A stretch of DNA of 64,000 nt from Pseudomonas mangrovi (GCF_003052585.1 NZ_QASN01000022.1:62001-126000), one strand, 5' to 3'. Counted from the stretch's first letter, positions 53,622-62,120 are shown. The notes: generated by a model from the letters alone, not told the origin. Numbers and translations: made by a program.

Positions 53622-54098
53622 TCAGCCGGCGTTGTGCAGGGCCTGAGCCGCGGCGAGCACCGCTGAGGCGTGGCCGGGAACCTTGACCGAGCGCCACTCG
53701 CTGCGCAGCACGCCCTGGGCGTCGATCAGAAAGGTACTGCGGTCGATGCCCATGTATTCCTTGCCGTAGAGCTTCTTCAGCTTGATCACGTCGAACAGCT
53801 GGCAAAGCGCTTCGTCCTTGTCGCAGATCAGCTCGAAGGGGAAGCCCTGCTTGCCCTTGAAGTTCTCGTGGGCCTTGAGTCCGTCGCGCGAAACACCGAA
53901 GACCTGGGTATTGGCCGCGAGAAACTGCGGATAAAGATCACGAAAGTCCTGACCTTCGGTGGTGCAACCGGGGGTGCTGTCCTTGGGGTAGAAGTACAGC
54001 ACCACCTGCTTGCCACGCAGCTGTGCCAGCTCGACCTGCTGGCCACTGGTTGCCGGGGCGGAAAAGTCGGTTACCGGTTTGCCAAGCGCAACGCTCAT
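53622..54098 (-). CDS. bcp: Peroxiredoxin Bcp (PrxQ)
   Basis: Thiol peroxidase, 158 residues. The peroxidatic cysteine is C45 in STPGCTTEGQDF. The resolving cysteine found at position 50 in E. coli Bcp is Gln here, so the enzyme is of the one-Cys kind or uses another partner. Another Cys lies in ALCQLF. It is ten bases after gcvR on the same strand, a conserved neighbour order in Pseudomonas (PA1008-PA1009). Confidence 0.95.
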   Translation of the reverse strand: MSVALGKPVTDFSAPATSGQQVELAQLRGKQVVLYFYPKDSTPGCTTEGQDFRDLYPQFLAANTQVFGVSRDGLKAHENFKGKQGFPFELICDKDEALCQLFDVIKLKKLYGKEYMGIDRSTFLIDAQGVLRSEWRSVKVPGHASAVLAAAQALHNAG

Positions 54099-54107
54099 GG
54101 TGGCTCC

Positions 54108-54665
54108 TCAGTTGGCCTGGGGGCGCCAGGGTTCGATCAGGGCGTCCAGATTGAGGGCGTCGGCAAAGTCCAGGAACTGATCGCGCAGCCAGCTGATCTG
54201 GGTGCCCGGCGGCAGGATCACCGTCAGCGTGGCGTTGAGCATGGTGCCGCCGGTTTGTGGTGCCAGGTAGGTATCGCAGGTCATGGCGTCGAGCTCGACC
54301 TTGTGATCGGCGAAGAACTGGCACAGCTCGTTGAGGATGTCCGGGCGATAGACCGCGCTGACATAGGCCACGTAGGGCAGCGACTGCGGACGACTGTCGC
54401 CTGTCGCGCTACGGCTGAAACTGATGTTGAACTCGTGCTTCTTGCCCAGACCCGGCAGGCCGCTTTCGAAACGCGCCAGTGCGTCCCAGCTGCCGGTGAC
54501 CTGCAGTACCAGTGCGCTGAACTCGCCATGCCGGCTCAGCCGAGTGCTGACGATGGAGCAGCGGCTTTCGAGGCTGGCACGGCACAGCACGTTGGTCAGC
54601 TCCATGGGATTGGGGCCAAGGGCACTGATGACGAGGAACTGTTCGCGAGCGCTGGGGGTGGACAT
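54108..54665 (-). CDS. gcvR: Glycine cleavage regulator-like double ACT protein
   Basis: 185 residues from ATG 54665; the much longer open frame upstream is a shadow over dapA and bamC. Two ACT domains: about 8-80 (LVISALGPNPMELTNVLCRA) and about 95-180 (PYVAYVSAVYRPDILNELCQFF). GcvR-type proteins bind amino acids and restrain GcvA, but the true partner in Pseudomonas is not set by the sequence. It is divergent from dapA. Confidence 0.88.
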   Translation of the reverse strand: MSTPSAREQFLVISALGPNPMELTNVLCRASLESRCSIVSTRLSRHGEFSALVLQVTGSWDALARFESGLPGLGKKHEFNISFSRSATGDSRPQSLPYVAYVSAVYRPDILNELCQFFADHKVELDAMTCDTYLAPQTGGTMLNATLTVILPPGTQISWLRDQFLDFADALNLDALIEPWRPQAN

Positions 54666-54938
54666 GCAGGGTTTCCTAGAGCGAGGGCAGCAGTACGGCC
54701 GTTGGGGTGCCGGACAAAGCCGCAAGGGTAGCGAAAAGCACCGAGCAGGGGAATGCCTGGCTGCGCATGGCGTACGCTTCGGCGCGGTTTCTGCGGGCAT
54801 CGCCGGATGCCTGGATGCGCGGCGCGCAGCCGCGTCGCAGCAAGCTTTCGGCGCGCCGCGGCAAGCCCCGGACTTCGCTTGTGCAAGGCCCATGGCGCCA
54901 GTACCATTGGCGCTCTTTTTTCCGGCAGGAGCGGTTGC

Positions 54939-55817
54939 ATGATTGCGGGCAGTATGGTGGCGCTGGTCACGCCCATGGATGCGCAGGGCGGTCTCGACTG
55001 GGACGCCCTGAGCAAGCTGGTGGATTTCCACCTCCAGGAGGGCACCCACGCCATAGTCGCGGTCGGCACCACTGGCGAATCGGCGACGCTGAGCGTCGCC
55101 GAGCATATTGAAGTCATCCGGCGTGTCGTCGACCAGGTCGCCGGCCGCATTCCGGTGATTGCCGGTACCGGGGCCAACTGCACCCGCGAAGCCATCGAGC
55201 TGACCGAGAACGCCAGGACTGCCGGCGCCGATGCCTGCCTGCTGGTCACGCCCTACTACAATAAGCCGACCCAGGAAGGGCTCTATCAGCACTTCCGCCA
55301 TATCGCCGAATCCGTCGCCATTCCGCAGATTCTCTACAACGTGCCCGGGCGTACCGTCTGCGACATGCTGCCGGAGACCGTCGAGCGCCTGTCCGGTGTG
55401 CCGAACATCATCGGCATCAAGGAGGCGACCGGCGACCTGCAGCGCGCCAAGGAAGTGCTGGCGCGCGTGAGCAAGGATTTTCTGGTCTACTCCGGCGACG
55501 ATCCCACCGCGGTCGAGCTGATGCTGATGGGTGGCAAGGGCAACATCTCGGTGACCGCCAACGTCGCTCCGCGGGCGATGAGCGAGCTCTGCTCGGCGGC
55601 GATGCGTGGCGAGTCCGCCATGGCGCGCGCCATCAACGACCGTCTGATGCCGCTGCACAAGAACCTCTTCCTCGAATCCAACCCGATTCCGGTGAAGTGG
55701 GCACTGCACGAAATGGGGCTGATCCAGCAGGGTATCCGCCTGCCGCTCACCTGGTTGAGCGAGCGCTGTCATGAACCGCTGCGCCTGGCCATGCGCCAGA
55801 GCGGCGTACTGATCTGA
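54939..55817 (+). CDS. dapA: 4-hydroxy-tetrahydrodipicolinate synthase
   Basis: First step of the lysine/peptidoglycan branch. 292 residues. The Schiff-base lysine is K161 in GIKEATGDL, the catalytic tyrosine is Y133 (ILYNVPGRT), and the family motif GTTGESATL is at 43-51. AGGAG precedes the ATG at 54939. It is followed 18 bases later by bamC, the order also known from E. coli. Confidence 0.97.
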   Translation: MIAGSMVALVTPMDAQGGLDWDALSKLVDFHLQEGTHAIVAVGTTGESATLSVAEHIEVIRRVVDQVAGRIPVIAGTGANCTREAIELTENARTAGADACLLVTPYYNKPTQEGLYQHFRHIAESVAIPQILYNVPGRTVCDMLPETVERLSGVPNIIGIKEATGDLQRAKEVLARVSKDFLVYSGDDPTAVELMLMGGKGNISVTANVAPRAMSELCSAAMRGESAMARAINDRLMPLHKNLFLESNPIPVKWALHEMGLIQQGIRLPLTWLSERCHEPLRLAMRQSGVLI

Positions 55818-55835
55818 ATCGAGGAACGCATACGC

Positions 55836-56942
55836 ATGAAGCGACTGGCAGGATTTTCCACGCTCGCCCTGATGATTTCGGCAACCAGCGGTTGTGGCTG
55901 GCTGTGGGGGGACGAGGGGTACTTCCGTGATCGCGGTAGCGACTATCTTTCGGCCCGACCCACTGCCCAGATGCAGTTGCCGCCGAATGTCGAGGCGCGT
56001 CGTCTGGATCCGCTGCTGCCGATTCCGGCGGGCGTAGCCGACTCCAGCCAGCGTGAAGGCAAGTTCGAAGTGCCGCGTCCGCAGGCCATGCAGGTCCAGG
56101 CGCGTGCCAGCGAGTTCAGTCTGCAGAACAGTGGCGAAGCGCGCTGGCTGGTAGCCCAGCGCAGCCCCGCCGAGGTCTGGCCACTGGTGCGCCAGTTCTT
56201 CTCCGACAACGGCTTTGAAGTCGCCGAGGAGCGTCCGCGTACCGGCGAGTTCGTTACCGACTGGCAAGCCGCCGCTGACCTTCAGGGCAGCATGGCTGGC
56301 CAGGTGGGCGGGCTGCTGGATGGTGACGAGGTACGTCTGCGCGTACGTGTGGAACCGGGCGTGCAGCGCAATACCAGTGAAGTCTTCGTACTCAGTGCGC
56401 AGCGTCCGGCCGGCAGCAGCGCCGAGCCGGCCTTTGCCGGCACCTCGGGCAACGCGGCGCTGGAATCGGCGTTGCTCGACGAGCTGCTCAGCAGCGTCAG
56501 CCGCAGCGGCGAAGGCGGCAGCGTTTCGCTGCTGGCCGCGCGTGACTACGATGCGCCGAGCCGCACCAATCTTGCTCCCGACGGTAGCGGTAATCCGGTG
56601 CTGACCCTGGATACCGATCTTGATCGTGCCTGGTCGAGTGTCGGTCGAGCCCTCGAGCAGGCGAGCCTGCGTGTCGAGGACGTCGATCGCAGCCAGGGCC
56701 TGTACTTCGTCAATCTGGCCGAGCGGGCCCAGGTGGAAGAGCAGGAGCCCGGTTTCTTCTCGCGGATGTTTGGCAGTGAGCCGGACAAGGACGAGGTCGA
56801 GGCACGCGCCGAGCGCTACCGCGTTCGTCTCAGTCAGGTCGGCCGCAGCGTTCAGGTCACCGTCGAGCAGGACATCAACACCGTGGCGCCAGCCGATGTT
56901 GCGCGGCGGATTCTCGAGCAGGTCCGCGACCGGCTCGGTTGA
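55836..56942 (+). CDS. bamC: Outer-membrane assembly lipoprotein BamC
   Basis: 368 residues; lipoprotein signal ends in MISATSGC (acylated Cys near 20). The early segment YFRDRGSDYLSA and the Pro-rich linker agree with the unstructured BamD-binding part, followed by two helix-grip domains (about 95-220 and 245-365). It is part of the BAM complex that inserts beta-barrels and lies in a dapA-bamC operon ending in a terminator. Confidence 0.92.
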   Translation: MKRLAGFSTLALMISATSGCGWLWGDEGYFRDRGSDYLSARPTAQMQLPPNVEARRLDPLLPIPAGVADSSQREGKFEVPRPQAMQVQARASEFSLQNSGEARWLVAQRSPAEVWPLVRQFFSDNGFEVAEERPRTGEFVTDWQAAADLQGSMAGQVGGLLDGDEVRLRVRVEPGVQRNTSEVFVLSAQRPAGSSAEPAFAGTSGNAALESALLDELLSSVSRSGEGGSVSLLAARDYDAPSRTNLAPDGSGNPVLTLDTDLDRAWSSVGRALEQASLRVEDVDRSQGLYFVNLAERAQVEEQEPGFFSRMFGSEPDKDEVEARAERYRVRLSQVGRSVQVTVEQDINTVAPADVARRILEQVRDRLG

Positions 56943-56985
56943 TCGCTTGGCCGGCCAGCAGGGTCGGCACGCAGGCTACAGCTAT

Positions 56986-57018
56986 GGGCGAAACCCTCGG
57001 GTTTCGCCCGTTCTTTTG
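56986..57018 (+). terminator. Terminator of dapA-bamC
   Basis: GGGCGAAACC and GGTTTCGCCC pair around CTCG, followed by GTTCTTTT, 44 bases after the bamC stop. Confidence 0.9.
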
Positions 57019-57035
57019 ATACAGGCGGCTTTCAC

Positions 57036-57905
57036 ATGACCACACCCACCACCCTGAGCCTGAAGAAGATCTATTCCGGCAAGGTTCGCGATCTTTACGA
57101 AATCGACGCCAAGCGCATGCTGATGGTCGCCACCGATCGTCTGTCGGCGTTCGACGTGATCCTCGACGAGCCGATTCCAGAGAAGGGCAAGATCCTCACC
57201 GCCATCTCCAACTTCTGGTTCGACAAGCTCGCCGGCGTGGTGCCGAACCACTTCACCGGCGACCAGGTGGAAGACGTGGTGCCGGCCGCCGAGCTGCCGC
57301 TGGTGGAAGGGCGGGCGGTGGTCGCCAAACGTCTCAAGCCGGTGCCGGTCGAGGCCATCGTGCGCGGTTACCTGGTGGGCTCCGGCTGGAAGGAATACCA
57401 GAAGAGTGGCACCGTCTGCGGCATCGCCCTGCCGGCCGGTCTCAGGGAGGCCTCGCGCCTGCCGGAGCCGATCTTCACGCCCTCGACCAAGGCTGCGGTG
57501 GGGGATCATGACGAGAACATCTCCTTCGCCCAGTGCGAGGCGCTGATCGGCGGCGAGCTGGCGGCCAAGGTTCGCGACACCGCCATCGCGCTCTATCGCC
57601 AGGCCGCGGAGTACGCGCTGACCCGCGGCATCATCATCGCTGACACCAAGTTCGAATTCGGTCTCGATGAAGACGGCAGCCTGACCCTGATGGACGAGGT
57701 GCTTACCCCTGACTCCAGCCGTTTCTGGCCAGCCGACAGCTACGCCGAAGGCAGCAATCCGCCGAGCTTCGACAAGCAGTTCGTGCGCGACTGGCTCGAG
57801 TCCACCGGCTGGAACAAGCAGGCCCCGGCGCCGACGGTTCCCGCGGACGTCTGCCAGCGCACCGCGGACAAGTACCGCGAAGCCCTGGTCCGCCTGACCC
57901 GCTGA
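57036..57905 (+). CDS. purC: SAICAR synthetase, long (ADE1-like) form
   Basis: Ligates aspartate to CAIR in purine synthesis. 289 residues. It starts SLKKIYSGKVRDLYEID and has TDRLSAFDVILDEPIPEKG and ADTKFEFGLDEDG, the pattern of the roughly 290-300-residue form known from yeast and beta-proteobacteria. The short form of about 236 residues (start MEKREELYRGKAKSVY) is what P. aeruginosa has at this locus. The gene lies exactly where purC is expected, before tRNA-Ser, but the metallo-hydrolase gene found between bamC and purC in P. aeruginosa is missing. Confidence 0.95.
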   Translation: MTTPTTLSLKKIYSGKVRDLYEIDAKRMLMVATDRLSAFDVILDEPIPEKGKILTAISNFWFDKLAGVVPNHFTGDQVEDVVPAAELPLVEGRAVVAKRLKPVPVEAIVRGYLVGSGWKEYQKSGTVCGIALPAGLREASRLPEPIFTPSTKAAVGDHDENISFAQCEALIGGELAAKVRDTAIALYRQAAEYALTRGIIIADTKFEFGLDEDGSLTLMDEVLTPDSSRFWPADSYAEGSNPPSFDKQFVRDWLESTGWNKQAPAPTVPADVCQRTADKYREALVRLTR

Positions 57906-57954
57906 ACGAACCTGCAAGCCCCTGAATAACTGCGAAAAATCCTCGCAGATGGGG

Positions 57955-57983
57955 TTCGCATCGAGCATCGCTGCTGCTATCAT
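57955..57983 (+). promoter_or_regulatory. tRNA-Ser promoter
   Basis: -10 TATCAT (57978-57983) with a weak -35 TTCGCA (57955-57960) and 17-base spacing. GCGCGCCGC follows before the tRNA. Confidence 0.55.
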
Positions 57984-57993
57984 GCGCGCCGCT

Positions 57994-58083
57994 GGAGAGA
58001 TGCCGGAGTGGCCGAACGGGACGGATTCGAAATCCGTTGTACCTTCGCGGGTACCTAGGGTTCAAATCCCTATCTCTCCGCCA
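57994..58083 (+). tRNA. tRNA-Ser (anticodon CGA)
   Basis: A 90-base type II tRNA with long variable arm and encoded CCA. Acceptor arms GGAGAGA and TCTCTCC, anticodon stem ACGGA/TCCGT with loop TTCGAAA (CGA reads UCG), T-loop GGTTCAAATCC. It is the target of the prophage on its right. Confidence 0.97.
58053..58083. other. Probable prophage attachment site (attL)
   Basis: The 3' part of tRNA-Ser, from the T-arm to CCA, is the likely crossover core, because integrase and phage genes start just to its right while the tRNA is intact. The second copy (attR) would lie beyond 64000 and cannot be seen. Confidence 0.55.
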
Positions 58084-58095
58084 TAATGCTTGCCT

Positions 58096-58132
58096 AAGCC
58101 CCTGAAATTCATAGAGTTTCGGGGGCTTTTGC
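58096..58132 (+). terminator. Terminator after tRNA-Ser
   Basis: AAGCCCCTGAAA and TTTCGGGGGCTT pair around TTCATAGAG, then TTTGCTTT. The G-T mismatch is minor. Confidence 0.8.
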
Positions 58133-58148
58133 TTTCTGGCGTATGGTA

Positions 58149-58169
58149 AGTGTCGAAAAAGTGTCGAAA
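58149..58169 (+). repeat. Direct repeat at the phage end
   Basis: AGTGTCGAAA occurs twice, at 58149-58158 and 58160-58169, one helical turn apart, between the attachment site and the cargo gene. This would fit arm-type sites for an integrase or operator half-sites, which is inference. Confidence 0.4.
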
Positions 58170-58180
58170 GGAGTACGGCA

Positions 58181-58633
58181 ATGCATTTGTCTGGAGAAGA
58201 CGCAGTCCTTTTCATCTCGAACCTCGCTCCCCTTTATACCCTCGAACGGGTAGGCAACCTTACAGGTGCTAGATGCCTCAGAGATGGGACATTGATCTTG
58301 CCTGTGCAAGTCGATGAGCCTTTGCCAGCCGGTGAGTCGGCCTGGGTGAAGGTTTGGTGGCAGGGCGATAGGCTCAGAGAGTCCGAGCATCTGGCGGGAC
58401 TGATCGCAAGTAATGCGTTAATTGAGTACGTACAGCTCCAAAGCGTTGGAAAGCCTGCAGCCTATACAGAGGCGCTGTTAGACCACCTAGCTCAGCATTA
58501 CGAATTTAAAACAGGCGAAGGGCTATTTCTGCACACCGATCCAGAGTCGCCGATATCAAAGGCATCTGAGCGAATAAAGGATTACTGGCCGGACGCAGCT
58601 TGGAGCTTGATTTGCAAAGGGCTGCTCGGTTAG
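58181..58633 (+). CDS. Prophage cargo gene, unknown function
   Basis: A 150-residue soluble protein, ATG at 58181 with AGGAG seven bases before it. It begins MHLSGEDAVLFISNLAPLYT and is mixed alpha/beta, with no signal peptide or membrane helix. It stands between the attachment site and the integrase and is read opposite to all visible phage genes, the place where Pf-type phages of P. aeruginosa carry accessory genes such as toxin-antitoxin pairs. Its stop touches the stop of the integrase gene. I recognise no family. Confidence 0.7.
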   Translation: MHLSGEDAVLFISNLAPLYTLERVGNLTGARCLRDGTLILPVQVDEPLPAGESAWVKVWWQGDRLRESEHLAGLIASNALIEYVQLQSVGKPAAYTEALLDHLAQHYEFKTGEGLFLHTDPESPISKASERIKDYWPDAAWSLICKGLLG

Positions 58634-59644
58634 TCACAGCCACTGCTTTACGAAGCCACGAATGTCGCTTATCGGGCCGAGTCTCAGCGCGTCCTGCAGG
58701 TGATCCGGTGACAAATGTGCATAGCGCATGGTCATAGCCAGCGAGGTATGTCCGAGGATTTTCTGTAGCGTCAGGATGTTTCCGCCGTTCATGACAAAGC
58801 GACTGGCAAACGTGTGTCGCAGCACGTGCGAGGACTGACCGGCGGGGAGTTTGAGACCGGAGACGGCGAGGGTCTTGTCGAAGCTGTTAAGGCAATTGGA
58901 GAAGGGACCGTGTTGCTTGAAGTGCTGTTGAATACGGCTTTCCAGCTCCGGTGCTATCGGCACTGACCGCGCTCGCTTGCCCTTGGTATTCACAAAGGTA
59001 ACCAGCTGGTTTCGGACCCGCTCCGGACTCAATCCTTGCGCTTCGCCCCAGCGCGCCCCAGTCGCCAGACAGATCGCCGCCACCATCGCCACATGCGGCG
59101 TCTTGCATCTGCTGTTGATTGCCTGGAACAAGGTGCCGATCTGCTCATCTGTCAGGTAGGCCAGTTCCTTTTCCTGCAGGCGAAGAGGGCGGACGCGTGT
59201 CATCGGATTGGCGAAATCGATTTCGCCCAATTGATGCAGGACGTTGAACAACGAGCGCAGGTAGCCAAGCCGGTTGTTCAACGTTTTGGGGTTGGCACCA
59301 GCTTTCAAAGCTCGCGTCCGGTACTCAGCGTACTCGTTGCCGGTCATGCTGATCGCCGCAGGGTCGCCGAGGGCCTTTGCTAGGTCGTCCAGTAGGCGTC
59401 GCCGTGCATCGCCGTCGGATAGGGTATAGGCGTGCAGTGTGTGCCAACGGTCCACCAGCTCAGACAGTCGCCGCCGATCCTTGGGCCGAGGTGACCAATC
59501 AGGCGCGTCGATGACCTTCGCTCGACAAGTAGCCTCGAATCGCTGTGCTTCGCCCTTGGTCTTGAAAGTCCTACGAAACCGCTTGCCCTTGATGGGCTCC
59601 ACATCGACCTTCCAGCGGCCGTCCGGCAGTTGCTCGAGCGCCAT
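58634..59644 (-). CDS. Phage tyrosine integrase
   Basis: Site-specific recombinase, 336 residues. Catalytic residues: R198 (GARWGE), H273 and R276 (SHVLRHTFAS), H299 (GHTSLAMT) and the nucleophile Y308 (MRYAHLS). The N-terminal SAM-like core-binding domain is about 55-150. It overlaps the Rep stop by one base, so it is co-expressed with rep, as in Pf4 (rep then integrase). It probably uses the tRNA-Ser 3' end as target. Confidence 0.95.
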   Translation of the reverse strand: MALEQLPDGRWKVDVEPIKGKRFRRTFKTKGEAQRFEATCRAKVIDAPDWSPRPKDRRRLSELVDRWHTLHAYTLSDGDARRRLLDDLAKALGDPAAISMTGNEYAEYRTRALKAGANPKTLNNRLGYLRSLFNVLHQLGEIDFANPMTRVRPLRLQEKELAYLTDEQIGTLFQAINSRCKTPHVAMVAAICLATGARWGEAQGLSPERVRNQLVTFVNTKGKRARSVPIAPELESRIQQHFKQHGPFSNCLNSFDKTLAVSGLKLPAGQSSHVLRHTFASRFVMNGGNILTLQKILGHTSLAMTMRYAHLSPDHLQDALRLGPISDIRGFVKQWL

Positions 59645-60924
59645 CAGACAGCGCGCCCCCAGCGAACATGACGCTCTTCGAGCAGATCCCGAATGTGCTT
59701 GTAGATATCCCGTTCAGTCATGTCCTTGGCCGCGTAGTGATCGCGGATCACCGGCCAGCATTCCCACTCCTGCAGCCTCTCAAACGCTTTCCCGGCGCCC
59801 ACTCGCTCCCGTGCAAGCAGGCTCACGAAGTTTCCCAGGAACAGCTCGACGTTCTTCCCCGAGAAGCCCCGCGCAGTTTTGTAGTAGCGCTTGTATTCGG
59901 TGTCATCGGCCAGCGAATCCACGCCAGTCTCGACGCGCACGTCATCACGAATCAGGGTCCAGATGGGCTCGAAGTATCCAGGGCGGGCCAGCAGCTTGAA
60001 TTGCCCCAGGCCATAGCGCCACAGGCCGTCCAAATGGGCCGCGAAGGTGTCGAACGACCGGGTTTCGATGGCTGCTCCGGTGCGCACGTCCACCGAGCCG
60101 CTGGCGAATTGCTGAATGACCGAATGGTGATAGCGCAGCTCGACCCGCCACACCGGTTGCTCCGGGTTGTAGTTGTCCGGGCTGGCCGGGTCAAAGTAGT
60201 CGTCAGCGCGGCGCCAGACGCTTTCCCAGTAGTCGAGCTTGTCGGTCGCCTTGGCCTGCTCGGTCTTGTTGTACAGACACAGCTGTACGCCACTGGCAGA
60301 GCCGAACATCGACGTTTCGCCCCGGCCGTAAACGCTCGACTTGGTGGCCCACTCGATTTCCTGAATCCCGGAAATGTCCCGGTGCGTCCGCGCTCGGCAG
60401 TGCATGCGCGCCACCAGATCCACAGGCGGTTGCCAGCCCTGCAGGTCCAGGGCCAGATGGACCGCGCATTGATTGACCTCGACGTGGCTCAGCACCTGCG
60501 ACGCATAGAAATCCATTCGCGCTTGCAGCCGCTCAGGCGACAGGCTGTCGATGGCGTGCGGTGAAACCTCGATTTTCAGATGAGGGCCGAGGCTGTCGGC
60601 CTTGGCGTTGAAGTTCTTGATGAGCAGAATGAAGCCAAGGTCGGAGTTCTGCAGCTTGTACTGATACCCGGAATCACGGCCGACGCGACCGGAGTGCCAG
60701 CGCTGGCCGGCGAAATCGACGATGGCGCCGGGCTTGTCGAACAGCGCCAGGACACCCGGCAGGATGATTCCCCGGTAAAGCTGGCGGACCGTATCGACGC
60801 CGCAGCGGAGCAAGCGGACTTTCGACAGGTCTGTAATCCTCGCTGTCTTGTGGTCAAAGAACAGTCGTCCAGCTGGGGACGGGTTGAACTCGTTATCCAC
60901 TCTGCGCTGATCTTTTGCCTTCAC
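59644..60924 (-). CDS. Filamentous phage replication initiator (Rep, II/X family)
   Basis: Rolling-circle nickase of a Pf1-like inovirus. The GTG at 60924 (VKAKDQRRVDNEFN) has GGAG eight bases upstream and is preferred; an ATG at 60963 would add 13 residues. The 426-residue protein has the recognisable segments RVELRYHHSVIQQFASG and DLSKVRLLRCGVDTVRQLYRG. The C terminus (TERDIYKHIRDLLEERHVRWG) is typical of the phage replication family. It is followed by the integrase with overlapping stop/start. Confidence 0.88.
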   Translation of the reverse strand: MKAKDQRRVDNEFNPSPAGRLFFDHKTARITDLSKVRLLRCGVDTVRQLYRGIILPGVLALFDKPGAIVDFAGQRWHSGRVGRDSGYQYKLQNSDLGFILLIKNFNAKADSLGPHLKIEVSPHAIDSLSPERLQARMDFYASQVLSHVEVNQCAVHLALDLQGWQPPVDLVARMHCRARTHRDISGIQEIEWATKSSVYGRGETSMFGSASGVQLCLYNKTEQAKATDKLDYWESVWRRADDYFDPASPDNYNPEQPVWRVELRYHHSVIQQFASGSVDVRTGAAIETRSFDTFAAHLDGLWRYGLGQFKLLARPGYFEPIWTLIRDDVRVETGVDSLADDTEYKRYYKTARGFSGKNVELFLGNFVSLLARERVGAGKAFERLQEWECWPVIRDHYAAKDMTERDIYKHIRDLLEERHVRWGRAV

Positions 60925-60973
60925 TTCCAAAACTCCAAATAGCAACGAATCGAAACGATCCAAACCGGTTTAT

Positions 60974-61048
60974 CTGACGTGTTACAGGGACGTCAGCAGC
61001 GCGGCTCGGGGCGCTACGCTAGCGAGCCGGCGCAGCAGACGTCCCTGT
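60974..61048. other. Hairpin cluster, candidate phage replication origin
   Basis: Three inverted repeats are packed between zot and rep: CTGACGT/ACGTCAG (60974-60996), CGGCTCG/CGAGCCG (61002-61029, over the zot stop) and an 11-bp pair ACAGGGACGTC (60984-60994) with GACGTCCCTGT (61038-61048). Filamentous phage origins are made of such hairpins. It could also be a terminator. No T tract is seen. Confidence 0.4.
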
Positions 61049-62116
61049 CAGCGAGAGCGGATCTATCACCGTCGTGACCGCGCCACGGCCCGTCCAGGGC
61101 GTCACGCGCTCGCCATCGACGTCGCAGAACACATCCCGCCCACTCGGGAAGAACCTGCAATCGGTGATGGGCAGAACACGCCGGCCGCCCGCGTTCGAGA
61201 CCAGAACGACAAAGGACACCTTCGCCGCATCCGCTCGAAATTCTGCGGGCATCACATGGCCGCCCACGCGCCAGGTCTGCGACATGACCGGGCCATCGGG
61301 CTTGGTCTTGTAAACCTGCGCGGCGGCCCTGCTGCCTTGGCTTTGTGGCGTCTGTATCGGGGCAGCAACAGGTGCTGCGACCGGCTCGGGAGGCGTGAAG
61401 CGCTCAGGCGAGAAGAAGCGCGAAATGCCGACAACCCCGACGATGAGTCCGACGACAATCAGAAGGATCAGCCCCCAAAGCCCCCAGGAGCGCAGCAGCG
61501 AGGCGCGGCCATCGGCCTTGGATTCATCGCCCACGTCGCCGCTCTGGCTTTGCGTAGCCGACTGGTAGTAGCGGAAAACCTCAGCCTTGAACCTGCCGCC
61601 CGCTTGTCGAAGCATCGACGACTTCGGTGGGCGCGGTCCCGTCACCGCCCCGCGGTAGATATCCACCAGGAAGGTCTTTTTGCTCAGCTTGCGCATGCGG
61701 TAGGTGGTTTCCACCAACAACCGCACCCAGCTGGCAATCTGGGCCAGATCCTGCGTCACCAGCACGACGCGCATCGAGCGGCCTTTTACATCGACGCGGT
61801 GACGGTGTTCGGCGAGGAGCGCCTTATCCTCGACGCTGGCCTCGCTGGCTTTCATGCCGTTCGGCCAGCGCCGCCACAGTTCATCCAGCACCAGAACGGC
61901 ACCGGGCGGCGCAAGCTCGGCAAGGTCGGCGCGCTCGAACCAGTCGGCGGGCAGCTGCTCAATGCGCCCGCCGAAGTCCATCAGCAGATCATCAGCCGCC
62001 AGCGGAATATTGGTAACAACGAGGCGATTTTGTTTGAGCGAAGGAATGATGACGTGCTCGACCACCCCGTAACTTTTGCCGTGTCCGGGCAGCCCGGTAT
62101 ATGCGTCGATCGCCAT
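61019..62116 (-). CDS. Zot-like assembly ATPase (pI)
   Basis: Inner-membrane motor of phage assembly and secretion. 365 residues from ATG 62116. Walker A GLPGHGKS (8-15), Walker B VLVLDE (74-79). A single membrane helix near 212-232 (LWGLILLIVVGLIVGVVGIS) separates the cytoplasmic ATPase from a periplasmic tail with cysteines in DCRFFPSGRDVFCD. It follows the DUF2523 gene after four bases. Confidence 0.93.
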   Translation of the reverse strand: MAIDAYTGLPGHGKSYGVVEHVIIPSLKQNRLVVTNIPLAADDLLMDFGGRIEQLPADWFERADLAELAPPGAVLVLDELWRRWPNGMKASEASVEDKALLAEHRHRVDVKGRSMRVVLVTQDLAQIASWVRLLVETTYRMRKLSKKTFLVDIYRGAVTGPRPPKSSMLRQAGGRFKAEVFRYYQSATQSQSGDVGDESKADGRASLLRSWGLWGLILLIVVGLIVGVVGISRFFSPERFTPPEPVAAPVAAPIQTPQSQGSRAAAQVYKTKPDGPVMSQTWRVGGHVMPAEFRADAAKVSFVVLVSNAGGRRVLPITDCRFFPSGRDVFCDVDGERVTPWTGRGAVTTVIDPLSLTGTSAAPAR

Positions 62117-62120
62117 GGCA

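Noticed and set aside
54108..56267. 719-residue minus-strand frame covering gcvR, dapA and bamC antisense
   Set aside because: Only the last 185 codons (gcvR) are real; the rest is antisense to dapA and bamC.
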